Source: Pseudoips prasinana (Eukaryota > Arthropoda > Insecta > Lepidoptera > Nolidae). From it: a stretch of DNA of 64,000 nucleotides. The position numbers were made by a program, and so were the translations under genes. Where the stretch lies: NCBI GenBank assembly GCA_951640165.1, contig OX621252.1:8340501-8404500 (forward strand), in the 5' to 3' direction. How positions within the stretch are numbered: the stretch's first letter is position 1; the number at the start of each line of letters is the position of its first letter. The notes beneath the pieces were generated by a model. The model made no database searches and was not told the origin of the DNA. It worked only from the letters and a program-made list of their open reading frames with translations. Positions 61,985 to 64,000 of this stretch are shown piece by piece.

Positions 61985-62600
61985 TTACTGTGAACCGATT
62001 TGCATGAAATTTTGGAATTAGGCTCATCGTACCCTTAACTTCAAAAGTGAAAATGATTAGAACTCCGCCTATTATTTTTAAGGGGTGTAAACAACCTCTT
62101 AATGGAAAAATTGAAATTGAGCCATTTTATCGCTATAAAACATGTCTAATAGTAAGGGGTGAAATTGTAAAGTATTTTCTAACATAATTACCTCATATTA
62201 AAATAATTTTCAACCCCTTGAAAATCTTACAACCCTTGCAAACAACCCCAAATTGAAAAAATCACAATAAAATACTTTGGTATGACATAAAAAGATGTAA
62301 GTATAGAGTAAGTAATATTTTATATTCTCTATAATAATTATCAAATTTTTAACCCCCTTTCAATCCTTGAAAACTACCCCTTGATAAAAAATGGTTAAAT
62401 TTCTCTTTATATAAAATGAAAAGGATTTAAATATTATTCCACGCTCTCGAAAATGATTATCATATTCTTAAGCTTTTCTACCCTTAAAACTACCCCTAAA
62501 TTAAAACAGTAAATATATATGATTACATATTTAAAAATAATTTAATTTAGAGTAAAAAATTGCCATTTATTGAATAAAATATTTAAAAATTATATTAAAT
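61985..62600. other. AT-rich sequence with reiterated words, no gene
   Basis: Loose repetition of acccctt, caaccccttgaaa and ctacccct words around 62090, 62215, 62350 and 62490 suggests an old tandem repeat, akin in style to the 37150 array. No ORF supported. Confidence 0.4.
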
Positions 62601-62633
62601 TGTACTATTATTATTAAAATATAGTATTATTAT

Positions 62634-62795
62634 TCATGACTCAATATCGAAGTCGCTGCCACATTCAACATCTTCTGGCTGAATCGGAGGGCTATTTTGG
62701 CAGTTATCTCCACTGCACGTTCCACAGGTAGGTACTATTACAAAACAGACCAACTTTTCTGCATCCGCAAGACTCACCACATCCTTTTTTGCAGT
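62634..62795 (-). pseudogene. Cysteine-rich (CXC-like) C-terminal fragment
   Basis: Minus strand: CKKGCGESCGCRKVGLFCN, one frameshift, then CGTCSGDNCQNS, PPIQPEDVECGSDFDIES and TGA at 62634-62636. The CSCR-x-GL-x-C...C-x-C-x-G-x-x-C-x-N pattern is found at the C-terminus of many uncharacterised, probably transposon-linked insect proteins. Truncated upstream; role unknown. Confidence 0.45.
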
Positions 62796-62799
62796 TTAG

Positions 62800-64000
62800 T
62801 TATATATATTTATGTATCCAATAGCTATAAAAAATGTGTTGAATAAAAAATTCCACTATACATAATCTATCAGTTAATTTTATTATCGATGGCTTTTTCG
62901 TTGGCCCCTTCACTCAAATGTGTTATATATACATATAAGAACGTTGGTATGTATTCATGCCTACGTTTCCAAAATATATTAGTCATATTATGTATATATA
63001 TACACATTACAATAGTTGGGGGTCTCTATTATACTGCGTACTTTCACATTGCTCCAAACGAAATTTTCAGTTACTAAGTAGAAAAAAATATGATAAGTTT
63101 TTGGACCATAACTCCTTCAATTTTCATGCTATCACAATTTATAAAACAACATTGTAAAGGTAATTAAGAGAGCTACAATATCCTGCATTGCAATATATAG
63201 TAAAAAACCTTTTTATAAAACGGTGAAGGGTTAAAGGGCTTAAGAGAGGCTGTGATTGCGCTGCCACGCGCTCTTTAAACAATCATATCTCCGTCAATTT
63301 TTGTTTAACAGAATAAACAAAAAAACCAAATTGTTTGTCATAAAAATACCTAAATTTTTTATTCGTACACTTTTATACGTATCTGTCGTAATTTTTGAGA
63401 TATTATGAAAAAAAGGTGGGTTTTTTAAAAATTGTAAATTTTGTTTATTTTTTTAATCGTGACTTTTTTGAAAATTATGTTTCCTGAAGCAGCCAAACTG
63501 ATACTTTCTATCAAACTCTTCATAATTAAGTTAATTCTAGGCGGAATATGATTAATTTTAATTTTGGTGGAAATGGCACTTATGAAACCCATTGATTTAA
63601 AAGAAAAAACATTAGATGGTCTCCTTATTTGCAATACAGCTCACTTGTTTTACGTGCAAAAGACTTTTAATAGTGCTTATTTTACCCTATTGTATTAAAA
63701 TGCATAAAATGCATTTGCTCGCCGCTAGATGGCATTGACCACATCGATAAAATTTCAGACAAAATAAAAAACGGCTTTGATCTTTAATATCTAGCTTAAT
63801 ATTGCACTTAGAATACTTTATAAAAAACCAAATTGTTTATTGTTTTACCTGCTACAATTTTGTTTTCTATAAAATTTTCGATAAAACGTATATTTTTGGA
63901 GATATTTCCAAAAAACCGATGAAAAACGTGAAAAAATTGCGAATTTTCAATTGCCAATAACTTGAAAAGTATTGGATTTATTGAAAAACTTTATAGATGA
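62800..64000. other. Window end, no gene recognised
   Basis: AT-rich. The words tccgtcaatttttgtt and tttataaaaaaccaaattg recur loosely (63290-63340, 63815-63840), suggesting diverged repeats. If copy C continues, its exon 3 lies beyond this point. Confidence 0.4.

Overview
This window looks like AT-rich insect nuclear DNA, most likely from a moth or butterfly (Lepidoptera). The support is short exons split by very long transposon-filled introns, several tRNA-derived SINE families, RTE, R1, Jockey-type, mariner, piggyBac and hAT relatives, and the very abundant short repeats that begin around GCCCGCGACTTCGTCCGCG or end around GGCCAAGTGCGAGTCGG. Nothing bacterial, viral-particle-like or CRISPR-like was seen.

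The only host genes recognised are three paralogues of one family, N-acetylneuraminate lyase-like proteins of the DHDPS/NAL aldolase superfamily. Copy A (minus strand, 12484 down to 1036) and copy B (minus strand, 38678 down to 17129) each have seven exons with the same intron phases (0,1,0,1,0,1). Five of the seven exons have identical lengths: 127, 146, 169, 137 and 184 nt. Conceptual splicing of A gives about 337 codons and of B about 331, with no frame break found. Copy C (plus strand, from 54036/54048) shows only exons 1 and 2 (to 55480); the remaining exons lie beyond the window or are lost. All three start with a hydrophobic, signal-peptide-like exon 1 and have a TATA-like element about 40-60 bp before the ATG. 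They keep the aldolase Tyr and Schiff-base Lys where those exons are visible, but have an altered GTAGEG loop and lack the usual glycine-rich substrate loop. In both A and B, one exon 5-prime end together with its splice acceptor has been tandemly multiplied (exon 6 of A, exon 3 of B).

The rest is mobile DNA. 1-17 kb: copy A with SINEs and MITEs in its introns. 17-39 kb: copy B. Its intron 2 holds a decayed Ty3/gypsy element (LTRs at 23886 and 28445) whose internal minisatellite was hit by an R1-clade retrotransposon; its intron 1 holds an RTE element and a 2.3 kb repeat with about nine 130-bp satellite units. 39-54 kb: divergent intergenic region between copies B and C. It contains a complete hAT transposon with an uninterrupted 680-codon transposase, TIRs and an 8-bp target duplication, a mosaic of piggyBac and Harbinger-like remnants bounded by a repeated palindromic motif, retrotransposon fragments and a mariner. 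54-64 kb: copy C exons, a 93-bp perfect inverted repeat, and an R1-clade element inserted head-on into a Jockey/CR1-type element with a 14-bp target duplication. The last 1.2 kb has no recognisable gene.

All coordinates were read by eye. Exon boundaries rest on GT/AG sites, phase and paralogue agreement. Family names rest on motif recognition, not on database searches.
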